A stretch of 64,000 bases of DNA from Sporichthya polymorpha DSM 43042 (GCF_000384115.1 NZ_KB913029.1:840907-904906); one strand, 5' to 3'; numbered from the stretch's first letter, positions 1-8,774 are shown. The notes: a model not told the origin generated them from the sequence alone. Translations and numbers: made by a program.

Positions 1-1
1 C

Positions 2-271
2 GAGATCGCCCACGGCAAGGCGTTCGGCGCGATCTCGATCGGCGTCGGCTCCCGCGCCCTGATGGCCCGCGCCGAGCAGCAGCCGTACTTCGTCTCCGCC
101 GCCGGCGCCGCGATCGGCGGCGCGCTGATCCCCGTCCCCGGCGGGGTGCTGGTGAAGGAGGGCGGCACCACCGCCGGCGCCGTCGGCATCTCCGGCGACA
201 CCTCCGACAACGACGAGGCCGCCGCCGTCGCCGGCATCGAGGCCGCCGGCCTCACCCCCGTCACCGGCTGA
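2..271 (+). CDS. GlcG/HbpS-like heme-degrading family protein (DUF336), C-terminal part
   Basis: The 3' end of a gene that begins left of the window; it reads in frame from base 2 to a TGA at 269-271. The 89 visible residues hold the glycine- and alanine-rich core of the GlcG/HbpS family (DUF336), including the stretches GKAFGAISIGVGSRAL and GAAIGGALIPVPGGVLV. Members are small (about 130-160 residues) proteins linked to heme or cobalamin binding and often sit beside glycolate/lactate oxidase genes. The GlcD-type oxidase gene just downstream, on the opposite strand, fits that association. The start and any signal peptide lie outside the window, so cellular location cannot be judged. Confidence 0.8.
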   Translation, partial: EIAHGKAFGAISIGVGSRALMARAEQQPYFVSAAGAAIGGALIPVPGGVLVKEGGTTAGAVGISGDTSDNDEAAAVAGIEAAGLTPVTG

Positions 272-283
272 CCCCGGCCGGCG

Positions 284-316
284 CTGTCAAGAAAGGGTGA
301 CACCCTTTCTTGACAG
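284..316. repeat. 33-bp perfect palindrome between convergent genes
   Basis: Two 16-bp arms (CTGTCAAGAAAGGGTG and its exact complement) flank a single central base at 300. It lies between the GlcG stop at 271 and the oxidase stop at 326. It could act as a bidirectional transcription stop, but no T-run follows on either strand. Its core GGGTGTCACCCTTTCTT (17 bases) recurs in the large palindrome at 57506-57551, so it looks like one member of a dispersed palindrome family. Confidence 0.75.
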
Positions 317-325
317 GCGGGCGGG

Positions 326-1696
326 TCAGTCGAGGATCGTCCCCGGGTTGAGGATGCCGAGAGGGTCGAGGGCGTTCTTGATCGCGCGGGTGACGTCGAG
401 GACGTCGTCGCCGACCTGATCCCGGAGCCACGGGCGCTTGAGGCGGCCGACGCCGTGCTCGCCGGTGATGGTGCCGCCGAGGGCGATGGCCAGGTCCATG
501 ATCTCGCCGAAGGCGAGGGTGGCCCGCCGCTCGCAGTCCGGGTCGGACGGGTCCACCACGATCAGCGGGTGGGTGTTGCCGTCGCCGGCGTGGGCGATCA
601 GGGCAATGACGACGCCGCGGTCGTCGGCGATCTTCTCGATCCCGGCGACGAGGTCGGGCAGGCGCGGCACCGGGACGCCGACGTCCTCGAGCAGCAGCCG
701 GCCCTTCCGCTCCACCGACGGGATGACGCCGCGGCGGGCGGCGACGAACATCTCGCCCTCGGTCTCGTCGTCGGTGTCGAAGCACTCGGTGCAGCCGTTG
801 GAGTGGCAGGCGTCGAGGAGGGTGTCGATCTCGCGCCGGTCGCCCGCGTCGGACTTGGCGACGACGATCGCGGCGGCGGAGCGGTCGAGGCCCATCTTCA
901 TGACGTCCTCGACCGCGTTGATCGAGGCGGAATCCATGTACTCGAGCATCGACGGGCGCATGGTCGAGGTGATCCTCAGGATCGCGGCGGTCGCATCGCG
1001 GGTGTCCCGGAACGTCGCGACCAGCGTGTGGGCGGGCGGCTGCGCCGGCATCAGGCGCAGCGTCACCTCGGTGATGATGCCGAGCGTCCCCTCACTGCCG
1101 ACGAAGAGTTTCGTGAGCGAGAGCCCGGCAACATCCTTGACCCGGGGCCCACCCAGGCGGATGGCCCGCCCGTCGGCGAGGACGACCTGCATGCCGAGCA
1201 CGTAGTCCGTTGTCACGCCGTACTTCACGCAGCACAGGCCGCCGGCGTTGGTGGCGACGTTGCCGCCGATCGAGCAGATCTCGAACGAGGACGGGTCCGG
1301 CGGGTACCAGAGCCCGACCTCGGCGGCGGCCTTCTTCACCTCGGCGTTGAACAGCCCCGGCTGCGCGACCGCGATCCGGGTGACGGGGTCGACGGAGATC
1401 TCGCGCATCCGCTCGGTGGAGACGACCACGCCGCGGGCGATGCCTCCCGCCCCGCCGGACAGGCCGCTGCCCGCGCCGCGGGGGACGACCGGGATCCGGT
1501 GCCGACTCGCCCAGCGCATCGTGGTCTGGACGTGCTCGGTGCACTCGGCCCGGACGGCCGCGAGGGGCGGCTCGGCGGCCGGGTCGAGGGCCCGGTCCCA
1601 GCGGTACTTGTCGAGCCCGTCGGGGTCGGTCAGGACCACGCCGTCGGGCAGAGCGGCCGTCAGTTCGGCCAGCGCCTCGGAGGAATTCGCGCCCAC
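326..1696 (-). CDS. FAD-linked oxidase, GlcD / D-lactate dehydrogenase type
   Basis: 456-residue flavoprotein of the GlcD/D-lactate dehydrogenase (VAO/PCMH) family, which oxidises 2-hydroxy acids such as glycolate or D-lactate to 2-oxo acids. The N-terminal FAD-binding half carries the PRGAGSGLSGG pyrophosphate loop at residues 72-82 and later an SIGGNVATNAGG stretch. The C-terminal FAD-oxidase domain ends with GEHGVGRLKRPWL (from about residue 412) and NPGTILD, typical of the family. Length is normal for a single GlcD subunit. The start is GTG at 1696. There is no GlcE/GlcF partner in the window; the convergent GlcG-like gene is its only obvious functional neighbour. The exact substrate is not visible. 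Confidence 0.9.
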   Translation of the reverse strand: MGANSSEALAELTAALPDGVVLTDPDGLDKYRWDRALDPAAEPPLAAVRAECTEHVQTTMRWASRHRIPVVPRGAGSGLSGGAGGIARGVVVSTERMREISVDPVTRIAVAQPGLFNAEVKKAAAEVGLWYPPDPSSFEICSIGGNVATNAGGLCCVKYGVTTDYVLGMQVVLADGRAIRLGGPRVKDVAGLSLTKLFVGSEGTLGIITEVTLRLMPAQPPAHTLVATFRDTRDATAAILRITSTMRPSMLEYMDSASINAVEDVMKMGLDRSAAAIVVAKSDAGDRREIDTLLDACHSNGCTECFDTDDETEGEMFVAARRGVIPSVERKGRLLLEDVGVPVPRLPDLVAGIEKIADDRGVVIALIAHAGDGNTHPLIVVDPSDPDCERRATLAFGEIMDLAIALGGTITGEHGVGRLKRPWLRDQVGDDVLDVTRAIKNALDPLGILNPGTILD

Positions 1697-1759
1697 GGCT
1701 GCAGACTCTCACAAACAGCACAGGCGACGAAGATCGTCGAGGAGGCTAATCTCGAAGCC

Positions 1760-2161
1760 GTGGAGGCCCCCGGTTCCCGCAGGCAGGCGACGGTCCGTCA
1801 CGTCGTCGGACCGGACGACACCGCGCTCGCGCTCGGCTCCGGCAGCGTCGAGGTCCTCGCGACCCCCCGCCTGCTGGCCCTGATGGAGGCGGCGACCGTC
1901 GAGGCGGGCGCTGCCGAGCTCGCGCCCGGCCAGACCTCGGTCGGCATGCGCGTCCAGATCGAGCACATGCGGCCCAGCCCGCTCGGCGCCGAGGTGATCG
2001 TCCACGCCCGGCTCGCGGACGTCGACGGCCGCCAGATGCGCTTCGAGGTCGCCGCCGAGCACGCCGACGGCGGCCTCGTCGCCAGCGGCCAGGTCACCCG
2101 GGCCGTCGTCGACGCGGAGAAGTTCCTGTCCCGCGCCAACGGGCGGCCGAGCGACTCCTAG
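1760..2161 (+). CDS. FlK-like (fluoroacetyl-CoA thioesterase-like) hotdog thioesterase
   Basis: 133-residue hotdog-fold protein resembling the FlK/fluoroacetyl-CoA thioesterase-like group: an N-terminal strand (ATVRHVV), the [14 protein letters not shown] helix, then [17 protein letters not shown] and a C-terminal sheet. Such proteins hydrolyse acyl-CoA thioesters in the cytoplasm; which one is unknown. I chose the GTG at 1760 because the preceding frame is antisense to the oxidase gene and a GGAGG sits at 1741-1745, although the spacing (about 14 bases) is long. The TAG stop shares bases with the stop of pntB on the other strand. Confidence 0.75.
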   Translation: MEAPGSRRQATVRHVVGPDDTALALGSGSVEVLATPRLLALMEAATVEAGAAELAPGQTSVGMRVQIEHMRPSPLGAEVIVHARLADVDGRQMRFEVAAEHADGGLVASGQVTRAVVDAEKFLSRANGRPSDS

Positions 2162-3600
2162 CGCGACGCCGACCCGGCCCCCGCGGGGGCGAGGGCGTCG
2201 AGGCTGCGGAGGATGTCCTCGACCCGGGCCTTCGCGTCACCGAAGAGCATCGAGGTGTTCTCCTTGAAGAACAGGGGGTTCTGCACGCCCGCGTACCCCG
2301 TCGCCATCGAGCGCTTGAACACGATGACGTGGCGGGACTCCCACACCGGCAGAACGGGCATGCCGGCGATCGGGCTGCCCGGGTCCTCCAGCGCCGCCGG
2401 GTTGACGGTGTCGTTGGCGCCGATGACGAGGACGACCGACGTCGACGGGAAGTCGTCGTTGATCTCGTCCATCTCCAGGACGATGTCGTAGGGCACCTTC
2501 GCCTCGGCGAGCAGCACGTTCATGTGCCCGGGCAGCCGGCCGGCGACGGGGTGGATGCCGAACCGGACGTCGATGCCGCGCTCGCGCAGCTTCCGCGTCA
2601 GCTCCGCGACGGCGTACTGCGCCTGCGCGGTGGCCATGCCGTAGCCGGGGGTGATGATGACCGACTCCGCGTCGGCGAGCAGCTCCGCCGCGCCGTCGGC
2701 GTTGATCTCGCGATGCTCGCCCTGCTCCCCCGCGTCCCCGGAGGGGGCCTCCATGCCGAACCCGCCGGCGATGACGGAGATAAACGAGCGGTTCATCGCC
2801 TTGCACATGATGTAGCTCAGGTAAGCACCGGAGGAGCCGACGAGCGCACCGGTCGTGATCAGCAGGTTGTTCGAGAGCAGGAAGCCCGCGGCGGCCGCGG
2901 CCCAGCCCGAGTAGCTGTTCAGCATCGAGACGACGACGGGCATGTCGCCGCCGCCGATCGCCGCGACGAGGTGGATGCCGAGCACGAGCGCGATCACCGT
3001 GACCGCGATGAGCAGCCCGAGGTTCGGTTCGATCGTGAAGGCGACCGTGCACGCGGCGAACGCGACCAGCATGCCGAGGTTGAGGTAGTTGCGGCCCGGC
3101 AGCATCAGCGGCGCGGACTTGATCTTCGCCGAGAGCTTCAGGTACGCGACGACCGAGCCGGTGAACGTGACCGCGCCGATGAAGACGCCGATCATCACCT
3201 CGGCGTGGTGGATGTCGAGCAGCGAACCCGTGTAGTGCGTCTGGGTCGGGTCGTCCTCGACCTCGTAGTAGCCGTTCCAGCCGACGAGCACGGCCGCGAG
3301 GCCGACGAAGCTGTGCAGCAGCGCGATCAGCTCGGGCATGCCGGTCATCTCGACGACCTTCGCCCGCCAGAGCCCGATGACGGCGCCGATGCCGACGGCG
3401 ACCGCCATCAGGATGCCGCCGGTGGCGTCGATGTCCTCGGTCGCCAGGCCGATGACCGCGGCGAGCGCGATGGCCATGCCGGCGATGCCGTAGATAATTC
3501 CCTGACGCGCCGTCTCGTGCCGGGACAGGCCCGCGAGCGACAGGATGAACAGCAGGGCCGCGACGATGTACGCGGCGTGCGCGATGGATTCGGCGTCCAT
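2158..3600 (-). CDS. pntB: NAD(P) transhydrogenase subunit beta
   Basis: 480-residue beta subunit of the proton-translocating transhydrogenase, which uses the proton gradient to reduce NADP+ with NADH. The N-terminal half is a run of membrane helices. The C-terminal half (from about residue 300) is the NADP(H)-binding dIII domain with [39 protein letters not shown] and the ending [16 protein letters not shown], all hallmarks of PntB. ATG start with an upstream AGGGG-like site. It lies 24 bases downstream of pntA and is presumably co-transcribed. Its stop overlaps the convergent thioesterase stop by a few bases. Confidence 0.96.
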   Translation of the reverse strand: MDAESIAHAAYIVAALLFILSLAGLSRHETARQGIIYGIAGMAIALAAVIGLATEDIDATGGILMAVAVGIGAVIGLWRAKVVEMTGMPELIALLHSFVGLAAVLVGWNGYYEVEDDPTQTHYTGSLLDIHHAEVMIGVFIGAVTFTGSVVAYLKLSAKIKSAPLMLPGRNYLNLGMLVAFAACTVAFTIEPNLGLLIAVTVIALVLGIHLVAAIGGGDMPVVVSMLNSYSGWAAAAAGFLLSNNLLITTGALVGSSGAYLSYIMCKAMNRSFISVIAGGFGMEAPSGDAGEQGEHREINADGAAELLADAESVIITPGYGMATAQAQYAVAELTRKLRERGIDVRFGIHPVAGRLPGHMNVLLAEAKVPYDIVLEMDEINDDFPSTSVVLVIGANDTVNPAALEDPGSPIAGMPVLPVWESRHVIVFKRSMATGYAGVQNPLFFKENTSMLFGDAKARVEDILRSLDALAPAGAGSASR

Positions 3601-3624
3601 GAATACCCCTCAGCCCTTCGAGGC

Positions 3625-5163
3625 TCAGCCTTTGGAAAACATGCCGAGCATGCGGCGGGTCACGGCGAAGCCGCCGAAGACGTTGATGGACGCGAGCAGG
3701 ATCGCGAGGAACGACAGCGTCCGGATCGTCGTGTCGTCGTGCGCGATCTGCAGCAGGGCGCCGACGACGATGATCCCGGAGATCGCGTTGGTGACCGACA
3801 TCAGCGGTGTGTGCAGCGCGTGGTGCACCTTGCCGATGACGTAGTACCCGACGACGACCGAGAGCGTCAGCACGGTGAAGTGCTCGGGGATCGGATCGGG
3901 CGCGAAGGCGTTGAGCAGGAAGAGCGCCGCGGCGCCGATGGCGACGAGCCCCAGCTGCAGTCGGGCCGACATCTTCTTCTCGGGCTTCGCGACCGGCGCG
4001 GCCACGGGCTTGGCCACCGGGGCCGCCGAGACCTGGACCGGCGGCGGGGGCCAGAGGTTCTCGCCCTCGCGCACGACGGTGATGCCGCGCTGCACGACGT
4101 CGTCGAGGTCGAGGACGATCGTCCCGTTCTTCTCCGGCGTCAGCAGCTTCATGAGGTTGACGAGGTTCTGCCCGTAGAGCTGCGACGCCTGCGCCGGCAG
4201 CCGCCCCGGCAGGTCGGTGTAGCCGATGATCGTGACGCCGTTGGAGGTGACGACGACCTCGCCGGCCTTCGTCCCGGCGACGTTGCCGCCCTGCGCGGCC
4301 GCCATGTCGACGATGACGCTGCCGGACTTCATCGATGCGACGTCCTCGGCGGTGATCAGCTTCGGCGCCGGGCGGCCCGGGATCAGCGCGGTGGTGATGA
4401 TGATGTCGACGTCGGCCGCCTGCTCGGAGTAGATCTCGGCGGCGCGGCGGTTGTACTCCTCGGGCGTGGCGGTGGCGTAGCCGGTTCCGCTCTGCTCGAT
4501 CTCGACGTCGACCGCGAGGTACTCGCCGCCGAGGGACTTGACCTGGTCCGCGACCTCGGGCCGCGGGTCGGTGGCGCGGACGATGGCCCCCATCGACGAG
4601 GCGGCGCCGATCGCCGCGAGCCCCGCGACGCCGGCCCCGGCCACCAGGACCTTGGCCGGAGGCACCTTGCCGGCCGCGGTCACCTGCCCGGTGAAGAACC
4701 GACCGAACACGTGCGCGGCCTCGACGACGGCGCGATACCCGGCGATGTTCGCCATGGAGGAGAGCACGTCCATCGACTGGGCGCGCGAGATGCGGGGCAC
4801 CGCGTCCAGCGCCAGCGCCGTGATGGGCCGGGCCGCGAGCGCGGAGACCAGGTCGGGGTTGAGGCCGGGCGCAAGGATCGAGATCAGCGTCGCGCCGTCG
4901 CGGATCAGCGCGAGTTCCTCGGTCTCGGGCGCGCGCACCGCGAACACGACGTCCGCGCCCCAGGCCGCCTTGGTGTCGCCGACCTCGGCCCCGGCTGCCC
5001 GGTAGGCGTCGTCGGGAAAGCCGGCCAGCGCGCCGGCGCCGGACTCCAGCAGCACGCGGTAGCCGAGCCCGATCAGCTGCTTGACGGTCGCCGGGGTGGC
5101 GGCGACACGGGTCTCCCCGTGTCCCGCGTGGCTGACCACACCGATCAGGGCGCCCTCGGCCAT
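3625..5163 (-). CDS. pntA: NAD(P) transhydrogenase subunit alpha
   Basis: 512-residue alpha subunit of the proton-translocating transhydrogenase. Residues 1 to about 370 form the NAD(H)-binding dI domain ([21 protein letters not shown] near the N-terminus, [15 protein letters not shown] Rossmann loop). A proline/alanine-rich linker ([15 protein letters not shown]) leads to four C-terminal membrane helices, so this is the fused PntA form as in Escherichia coli, not the split PntAA/PntAB form. ATG at 5163 is preferred over a TTG one codon upstream because a GGAGG lies five bases before it. First gene of a pntAB operon. Confidence 0.96.
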   Translation of the reverse strand: MAEGALIGVVSHAGHGETRVAATPATVKQLIGLGYRVLLESGAGALAGFPDDAYRAAGAEVGDTKAAWGADVVFAVRAPETEELALIRDGATLISILAPGLNPDLVSALAARPITALALDAVPRISRAQSMDVLSSMANIAGYRAVVEAAHVFGRFFTGQVTAAGKVPPAKVLVAGAGVAGLAAIGAASSMGAIVRATDPRPEVADQVKSLGGEYLAVDVEIEQSGTGYATATPEEYNRRAAEIYSEQAADVDIIITTALIPGRPAPKLITAEDVASMKSGSVIVDMAAAQGGNVAGTKAGEVVVTSNGVTIIGYTDLPGRLPAQASQLYGQNLVNLMKLLTPEKNGTIVLDLDDVVQRGITVVREGENLWPPPPVQVSAAPVAKPVAAPVAKPEKKMSARLQLGLVAIGAAALFLLNAFAPDPIPEHFTVLTLSVVVGYYVIGKVHHALHTPLMSVTNAISGIIVVGALLQIAHDDTTIRTLSFLAILLASINVFGGFAVTRRMLGMFSKG

Positions 5164-5268
5164 CAATCCTCCGCATCCTCGGGAAGGTCCTGCCGAGCCA
5201 ACCTACTTGCGGGCGCTGCGAGCAGGGGCAGGGCCCACGGGGACACCTTGACCGGACACACTGGACCG

Positions 5269-5763
5269 GTGCGGATCGTCGTCCTCTCCGACACCCACGC
5301 GCCGCGGTTCTGGAAGAGCTGTCCACCGCGCGTGGCCGACCGACTGCGCAGCGCCGACCGGATCCTGCACGCGGGCGACGTCTGCACCGCCGACGTCCTG
5401 GACGAGCTGTCCGCCTACGCGCCGGTCTCGGTCGTTCTCGGCAACAACGACGGCCCGGACGTCGCGGCCTGGGGCGCCCCGGAGACGCTCGAGCTGGAGC
5501 TCGCGGGCGTGCGCGTCGCGATGATCCACGACGCCGGCGCCGCCGCGGGACGCGTCCGCCGGATGCGGCGCCGCTTCCCGGAGGCGGACCTCGTCGTCTA
5601 CGGGCACTCCCACATCCCGATGGACCTCACCGAGGACGGACTGCGCATCTTCAACCCCGGCTCCCCCACCGACAAGCGCCGCCAGCCGCACGGGACCCTC
5701 GGGGTGCTGGAGCTCGGCGACGGCCGGATCGTCTCGGCGCACATCCTCCCCGTCACCGGATGA
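5269..5763 (+). CDS. YfcE/MJ0936-type metallophosphoesterase
   Basis: 164-residue calcineurin-like phosphoesterase of the small YfcE/MJ0936 class. All metal-binding motifs are present: SDTHAP (residues 7-12), HAGDVC, GNNDGPD and GHSHIP, followed by NPGSPTDKRR. The enzyme is expected to be a cytoplasmic dinuclear-metal phosphodiesterase; physiological substrate unknown. GTG start at 5269. It is divergent from pntA, with about 105 bases between the two starts. Confidence 0.88.
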   Translation: MRIVVLSDTHAPRFWKSCPPRVADRLRSADRILHAGDVCTADVLDELSAYAPVSVVLGNNDGPDVAAWGAPETLELELAGVRVAMIHDAGAAAGRVRRMRRRFPEADLVVYGHSHIPMDLTEDGLRIFNPGSPTDKRRQPHGTLGVLELGDGRIVSAHILPVTG

Positions 5764-5782
5764 GCACCCGGCTGACGCCGGA

Positions 5783-6823
5783 TCAGCGCCCGAGCCACTC
5801 GTCCCAGCCGTCCTCGCGGTCGCGCCAGCCGTCCCCGCCGTCGACGAGCTCGGTCTCGGTCATCAGGGCGGTGTCGAAGGCGTCGCGGAGGTCGTCGGGG
5901 TCGCGCTCGGTGCCGGTGATGACCAGCCGGGTGGAGGGCGGACCGGCCCAGGAGCCGACGTCACCGACGGAGAGCTGCCCTCCGACGCCGTCCCAGACGA
6001 ACCGCATCCCGGAGCGGGTGGGCAGCCAGAAGTAGCCGCGGGCGCGGAGCGGGCCGGTGCCGAGGCGTTCGAGTTGCTCGCGGAGCCGGTGCGGGTGGAA
6101 GGGACGCCAGGACTGGAGGTCGACGGTCCAGATCCCACAATCGGCGGCGGCGCCGGTCGGGCGCGCGCGGGCCGGGTCGCCGCGCCCGATCCAGGAGAAC
6201 GGCGTCGCGGGGTCGAGGACGTCGGCGGGCTGCAGGTCGAGCAGGCCGACCCGGCGGGGCTCGCCGCCGACGAGATGGTCGAGCAGCACCGATGCGCGGC
6301 GGCCGAGGTCGCCGTCAAGGGCGAGCACGTCCGCGCTCTCCACCTGGCGGGCGAGCGCCTCCCCGACCGAGCGCCGGTCCTCGGGCGTGAACGCGAGGTC
6401 CCGCTCGGCGAGGAGGTCGTTGCCGAGCAGGTCCCACTCGAAGCGGTGGGCGTCCACGGCCGCGACCGTCGCGCGCACCCGGACGCCGTCCCCGCGCAGC
6501 CGGGCCAGGGCGTGCACGGCCGGCACCGGGTCGGCGGTGACGGGCAGCACGAGGGCGATCGCCGCCGGCTGCTGCGCCGCGACCCGGACCACCGTCGGCA
6601 CGATGTCCGCGCGCAGCGCGCAGGACAGGCAGGTGTGCTCGAGCTCGACGTCGACGTCCTCCTCGACCCGGTCGGCGCGCGTGACCACCCGGCGCAACCG
6701 GTGCTCGACGGCGGAGATCTCGTGGCGGATCACCGTGAGGTCGGGGACGTCGCAGAGCAGCCCGCTCGCGAGCACCTGCGGCATGACGGGGTCGATCGAG
6801 GAGACGACGACGAGGGGAACCAT
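5783..6823 (-). CDS. CobW/COG0523-like protein without Walker A motif, Zur-regulated neighbour
   Basis: 346-residue protein related to the COG0523/CobW family of metal-handling GTPases. It retains a TCLSCALR motif at residues 64-71, equivalent to the metal-binding CxCC region, and a CobW C-terminal domain (HPHRLREQLERLG ... RARGYFWLPTR). The N-terminus (MVPLVVVSSIDPVMPQ) has no GxxGxGKT P-loop, so GTP hydrolysis as in canonical members is unlikely. The divergent actinobacterial versions lie in zinc-limitation regulons, and here a Zur box stands upstream of the preceding gene. ATG at 6823 has AAGAGAGG upstream. A zinc-sparing chaperone role is inferred. Confidence 0.75.
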   Translation of the reverse strand: MVPLVVVSSIDPVMPQVLASGLLCDVPDLTVIRHEISAVEHRLRRVVTRADRVEEDVDVELEHTCLSCALRADIVPTVVRVAAQQPAAIALVLPVTADPVPAVHALARLRGDGVRVRATVAAVDAHRFEWDLLGNDLLAERDLAFTPEDRRSVGEALARQVESADVLALDGDLGRRASVLLDHLVGGEPRRVGLLDLQPADVLDPATPFSWIGRGDPARARPTGAAADCGIWTVDLQSWRPFHPHRLREQLERLGTGPLRARGYFWLPTRSGMRFVWDGVGGQLSVGDVGSWAGPPSTRLVITGTERDPDDLRDAFDTALMTETELVDGGDGWRDREDGWDEWLGR

Positions 6824-6865
6824 GAGCGGCCTCTCTTGGGGGTGGGTTCGCAGGGTCGGTCCGGG

Positions 6866-7237
6866 TCAGTTGTGCAGCGCGGCCCGGCGGGCGGCGTCGA
6901 GGCCGACGTTCAGCCGGAGCCACCAGGGCAGGTCGGCGGGGTCGAGGTCCCCGGTGCGGAGCCAGGCGATCAGGTCGGCGACGTCGCTGCGCGTGCGCAG
7001 CGGGCCGACGTGGACGGCCGGGCCGACGGGACGCCGCTGCTCGTCGCAGGGCTGCACGAGGACGACCGGCCCGGGGACGCGGGATCGGCAGGTGAGGGTC
7101 CCGACCGTGCAGCCGGAGGAGACCAGCACCGCGTGCGGGGTGGCGCGGACGAGTGCGCGCAGGGCGGGCATCAGCCCCAAACCGCTGCGGCACCCGTCGG
7201 ACTGACAGACGACGACCGTGTACCCCGCTGCCGACAT
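6866..7237 (-). CDS. Small conserved protein preceding the CobW-like gene (Zur-controlled)
   Basis: 123-residue soluble protein starting MSAAGYTVVVCQSDGC. It has four cysteines, three in a CQSDGC ... SSGCTVGTLTC pattern that could bind metal or a cluster, and a LPWWLRLNVG segment near the C-terminus. I do not recognise the family with certainty; it resembles short actinobacterial (2Fe-2S) ferredoxin-like or metal-binding proteins encoded next to CobW-like genes. The ATG at 7237 has GGAGGG eight bases upstream. The Zur box at 7258-7272 overlaps the probable promoter, and the CobW-like gene follows 42 bases downstream, so both probably respond to zinc starvation. Confidence 0.65.
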   Translation of the reverse strand: MSAAGYTVVVCQSDGCRSGLGLMPALRALVRATPHAVLVSSGCTVGTLTCRSRVPGPVVLVQPCDEQRRPVGPAVHVGPLRTRSDVADLIAWLRTGDLDPADLPWWLRLNVGLDAARRAALHN

Positions 7238-7255
7238 GGCGCACTCCCTCCACTT

Positions 7256-7274
7256 ATTGATAACGATTATCATT
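7256..7274. promoter_or_regulatory. Zur (zinc uptake regulator) operator
   Basis: TGATAACGATTATCA at 7258-7272 is a 6-bp inverted repeat around three bases, embedded in ATTGATAACGATTATCATTA. This matches the actinobacterial Zur box, which has ATTGA/TCATTA outer arms. It lies about 20 bases upstream of the start at 7237, placed to repress the two-gene zinc unit on the minus strand when zinc is plentiful. Confidence 0.85.
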
Positions 7275-7318
7275 AGCGGTAGCGCAGGCCCGACGCAACT
7301 CGCCGCCCCGGAGACGGC

Positions 7319-7348
7319 GAACGGCGCCGGGGGCCCCCGGCGCCGTTC
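7319..7348. terminator. Loopless GC-rich palindrome, candidate transcription stop
   Basis: GAACGGCGCCGGGGG and its exact reverse complement abut without spacer. It sits between the end of the repeat-protein gene (7407) and the Zur-controlled promoter, where a terminator for the former is expected. There is no T-tract on the minus strand, so a factor-independent stop is only possible, not certain. Confidence 0.45.
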
Positions 7349-7406
7349 CGTGCAGCTGCTTTGTCTTCGAGCCCCGCCCGTCAGCAGGGCTCGTTCGCCG
7401 AACTGA

Positions 7407-8453
7407 TCAGTCGTCGTCCTGCTGGTCCGCGTCCTGGTCGCAGGACTTGGAGTTGCTCGCGTCGGCGTTCGCCGTCGCGGGGTCGTCGTCCTCCCCGAGC
7501 AGACCCCCGAGGTCGAACGCGCCGGCGCCGGTGACGGACTCGCCACTGCCCTGGCCGCCCAGGACGTTCACCGGCACGTAGTTGTTGCAGCCCTGCAGCG
7601 GGACGTGGATGTTGTTGTCGGTGACGTTGATCAGGCCGTTGGTGTTGCGGTCGCCGCCGGCCCCGTCGCGGTCGTGCTGCCCCGCGTCCTGGTCGCAGGA
7701 CTTCGAGCTCTCGGCGGTCGACTCGGCCGCCGGCGCACCGCCGAGGATCCCGAGCGCCCCCGCGAGGCTCGCGTTCTCTCCGCTGCCCTGCCCACCGAGC
7801 ACGTTGACCGGCACGTAGTTGTTGCAGGCCTGCACCGGCACGTGGATGTTGTTGTCGGTGACGTTGACGAGGCCGTTGACGTTCTCGGTCCCGCCCGCGA
7901 CGGCCCCGCCGTCGGTGCCGTCGGTGTCATCAGCGTCGTCGCCGCCCGCGCCGATGCTCTGGTCGACGGCCTGCTCGCAGGCCTTGAGGTTCTCGGCGTT
8001 CGCCCCGGCCGCGTCGCCGAGGAGCGCGAGGCCGCCCGTGACCGCCTCCCCGGCGCCCTGTCCGCCGAGGACGTTGACCGGCACGAAGTTGTTGCAGACC
8101 TGCCCGACGACCTGGACGTTCAGGTCGGCGACGTTGACGACCCCGTTGACGTTGCGGTCGCGGGGAACGGTGACCGTCGGGTCGTCGGTCGGGGCGTCGG
8201 CGCCCTCGACCTCGGGGTCCTCGGCCGGGTCACCGGCGGAGTTGACGTCCGCCGGCCGGTCGGCCTGCTTGACCGACTTCTTCTTGGCCTTCGTCGGCGT
8301 GGAGGTCGTCGCGGCCTCACCCGGAGGTGTGCCGTCGGCGCCCGCCGGCGGAGCGAGCAGGATGCCGGACGCGCTCAGCAACAGAGCAGCGCCCGAGCAC
8401 GCCCCGGTCTTGGCGACCAGGGCCGCTCGCGAAGGCTTGGAGTGCATTCCCAT
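7407..8453 (-). CDS. Secreted protein with three chaplin-like Cys repeats
   Basis: 348-residue exported protein. Residues 1-40 form a signal peptide (basic start, ALLLSASGILLAPPAGAD). A lysine-rich linker follows, then three near-identical repeats at about 101-136, 191-226 and 270-305 with consensus NxNGxxNVTDNNIHVPxQ and CNNYVPVNVLGGQGSGE. Each repeat is followed by an alanine/glycine spacer and a second cysteine (KSCDQDA). Paired cysteines in a short hydrophobic VPVNV-type unit recall chaplins of streptomycetes, which coat aerial hyphae, but the sequence is not a standard chaplin. The start may be MGMHSK (8453) or the second Met. The SipW/TasA-like genes are divergent neighbours, suggesting a cell-surface module. 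Confidence 0.7.
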   Translation of the reverse strand: MGMHSKPSRAALVAKTGACSGAALLLSASGILLAPPAGADGTPPGEAATTSTPTKAKKKSVKQADRPADVNSAGDPAEDPEVEGADAPTDDPTVTVPRDRNVNGVVNVADLNVQVVGQVCNNFVPVNVLGGQGAGEAVTGGLALLGDAAGANAENLKACEQAVDQSIGAGGDDADDTDGTDGGAVAGGTENVNGLVNVTDNNIHVPVQACNNYVPVNVLGGQGSGENASLAGALGILGGAPAAESTAESSKSCDQDAGQHDRDGAGGDRNTNGLINVTDNNIHVPLQGCNNYVPVNVLGGQGSGESVTGAGAFDLGGLLGEDDDPATANADASNSKSCDQDADQQDDD

Positions 8454-8774
8454 CTGTCGTGTTTCCCTTCGACTCCGCGCAGGGCGGAGCAAGCTCTCGA
8501 ATCGACACGCGCTGTCACCTGGGCCCGGCGTGCTTTCGGGACGCAGGCCGGGAGTGGGGGGCTCCAACGCGAAAAAGCGACTACTTTCTGTAGTCGCATA
8601 GGCGCTATGGGTTAGCTGAGCTCGACTCAAACCTGTCGGATCGGACAAAAACCTTAAGCGAACCGTCCAATGGGCATGCGTTTGCCGAGCTGGCGAGAGC
8701 CGGAACCTCAGCTTGGTCGCGGGCCGGTCGATGAGGGCCGTGAAGGACCTGACCAGGTGCCGAGAGGACCCGCC
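8454..8774. other. 321-bp divergent intergenic region
   Basis: Separates the chaplin-like gene (minus) from the first SipW-class protein gene (plus) and should hold both promoters. It contains a strong hairpin (8577-8597, listed separately) and the short inverted repeat CATAG-GCG-CTATG at 8596-8608. I found no match to a known riboswitch consensus and no coding signal. Confidence 0.6.
8572..8597 (-). terminator. Hairpin plus T-run in the leader of the chaplin-like gene
   Basis: Read on the minus strand, GCGACTAC-AGAAA-GTAGTCGC is an 8-bp perfect stem with a 5-base loop followed directly by TTTTT. It lies 120-145 bases upstream of the start at 8453 and points toward the gene. If transcription starts upstream, it would act as a leader attenuator; if the promoter lies between it and the gene it would only block read-in. 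Confidence 0.55.

Noticed and set aside
455-1759. Plus-strand frame upstream of the FlK-like protein
   Set aside because: It lies antisense to the GlcD-type oxidase and reads as Arg/Gly/Asp-rich noise; only the part from 1760 shows hotdog-fold sequence.
2237-5326. Very long open frames antisense to pntAB
   Set aside because: Arg/Pro/Gly-rich shadow translations of GC-rich genes; real transhydrogenase subunits occupy the other strand and frame.
8598-8774. Cyclic di-AMP or cyclic di-GMP riboswitch upstream of the chaplin-like gene
   Set aside because: Only short resemblances (such as GCTAACCC) were found; the conserved core pairings of either class could not be traced.
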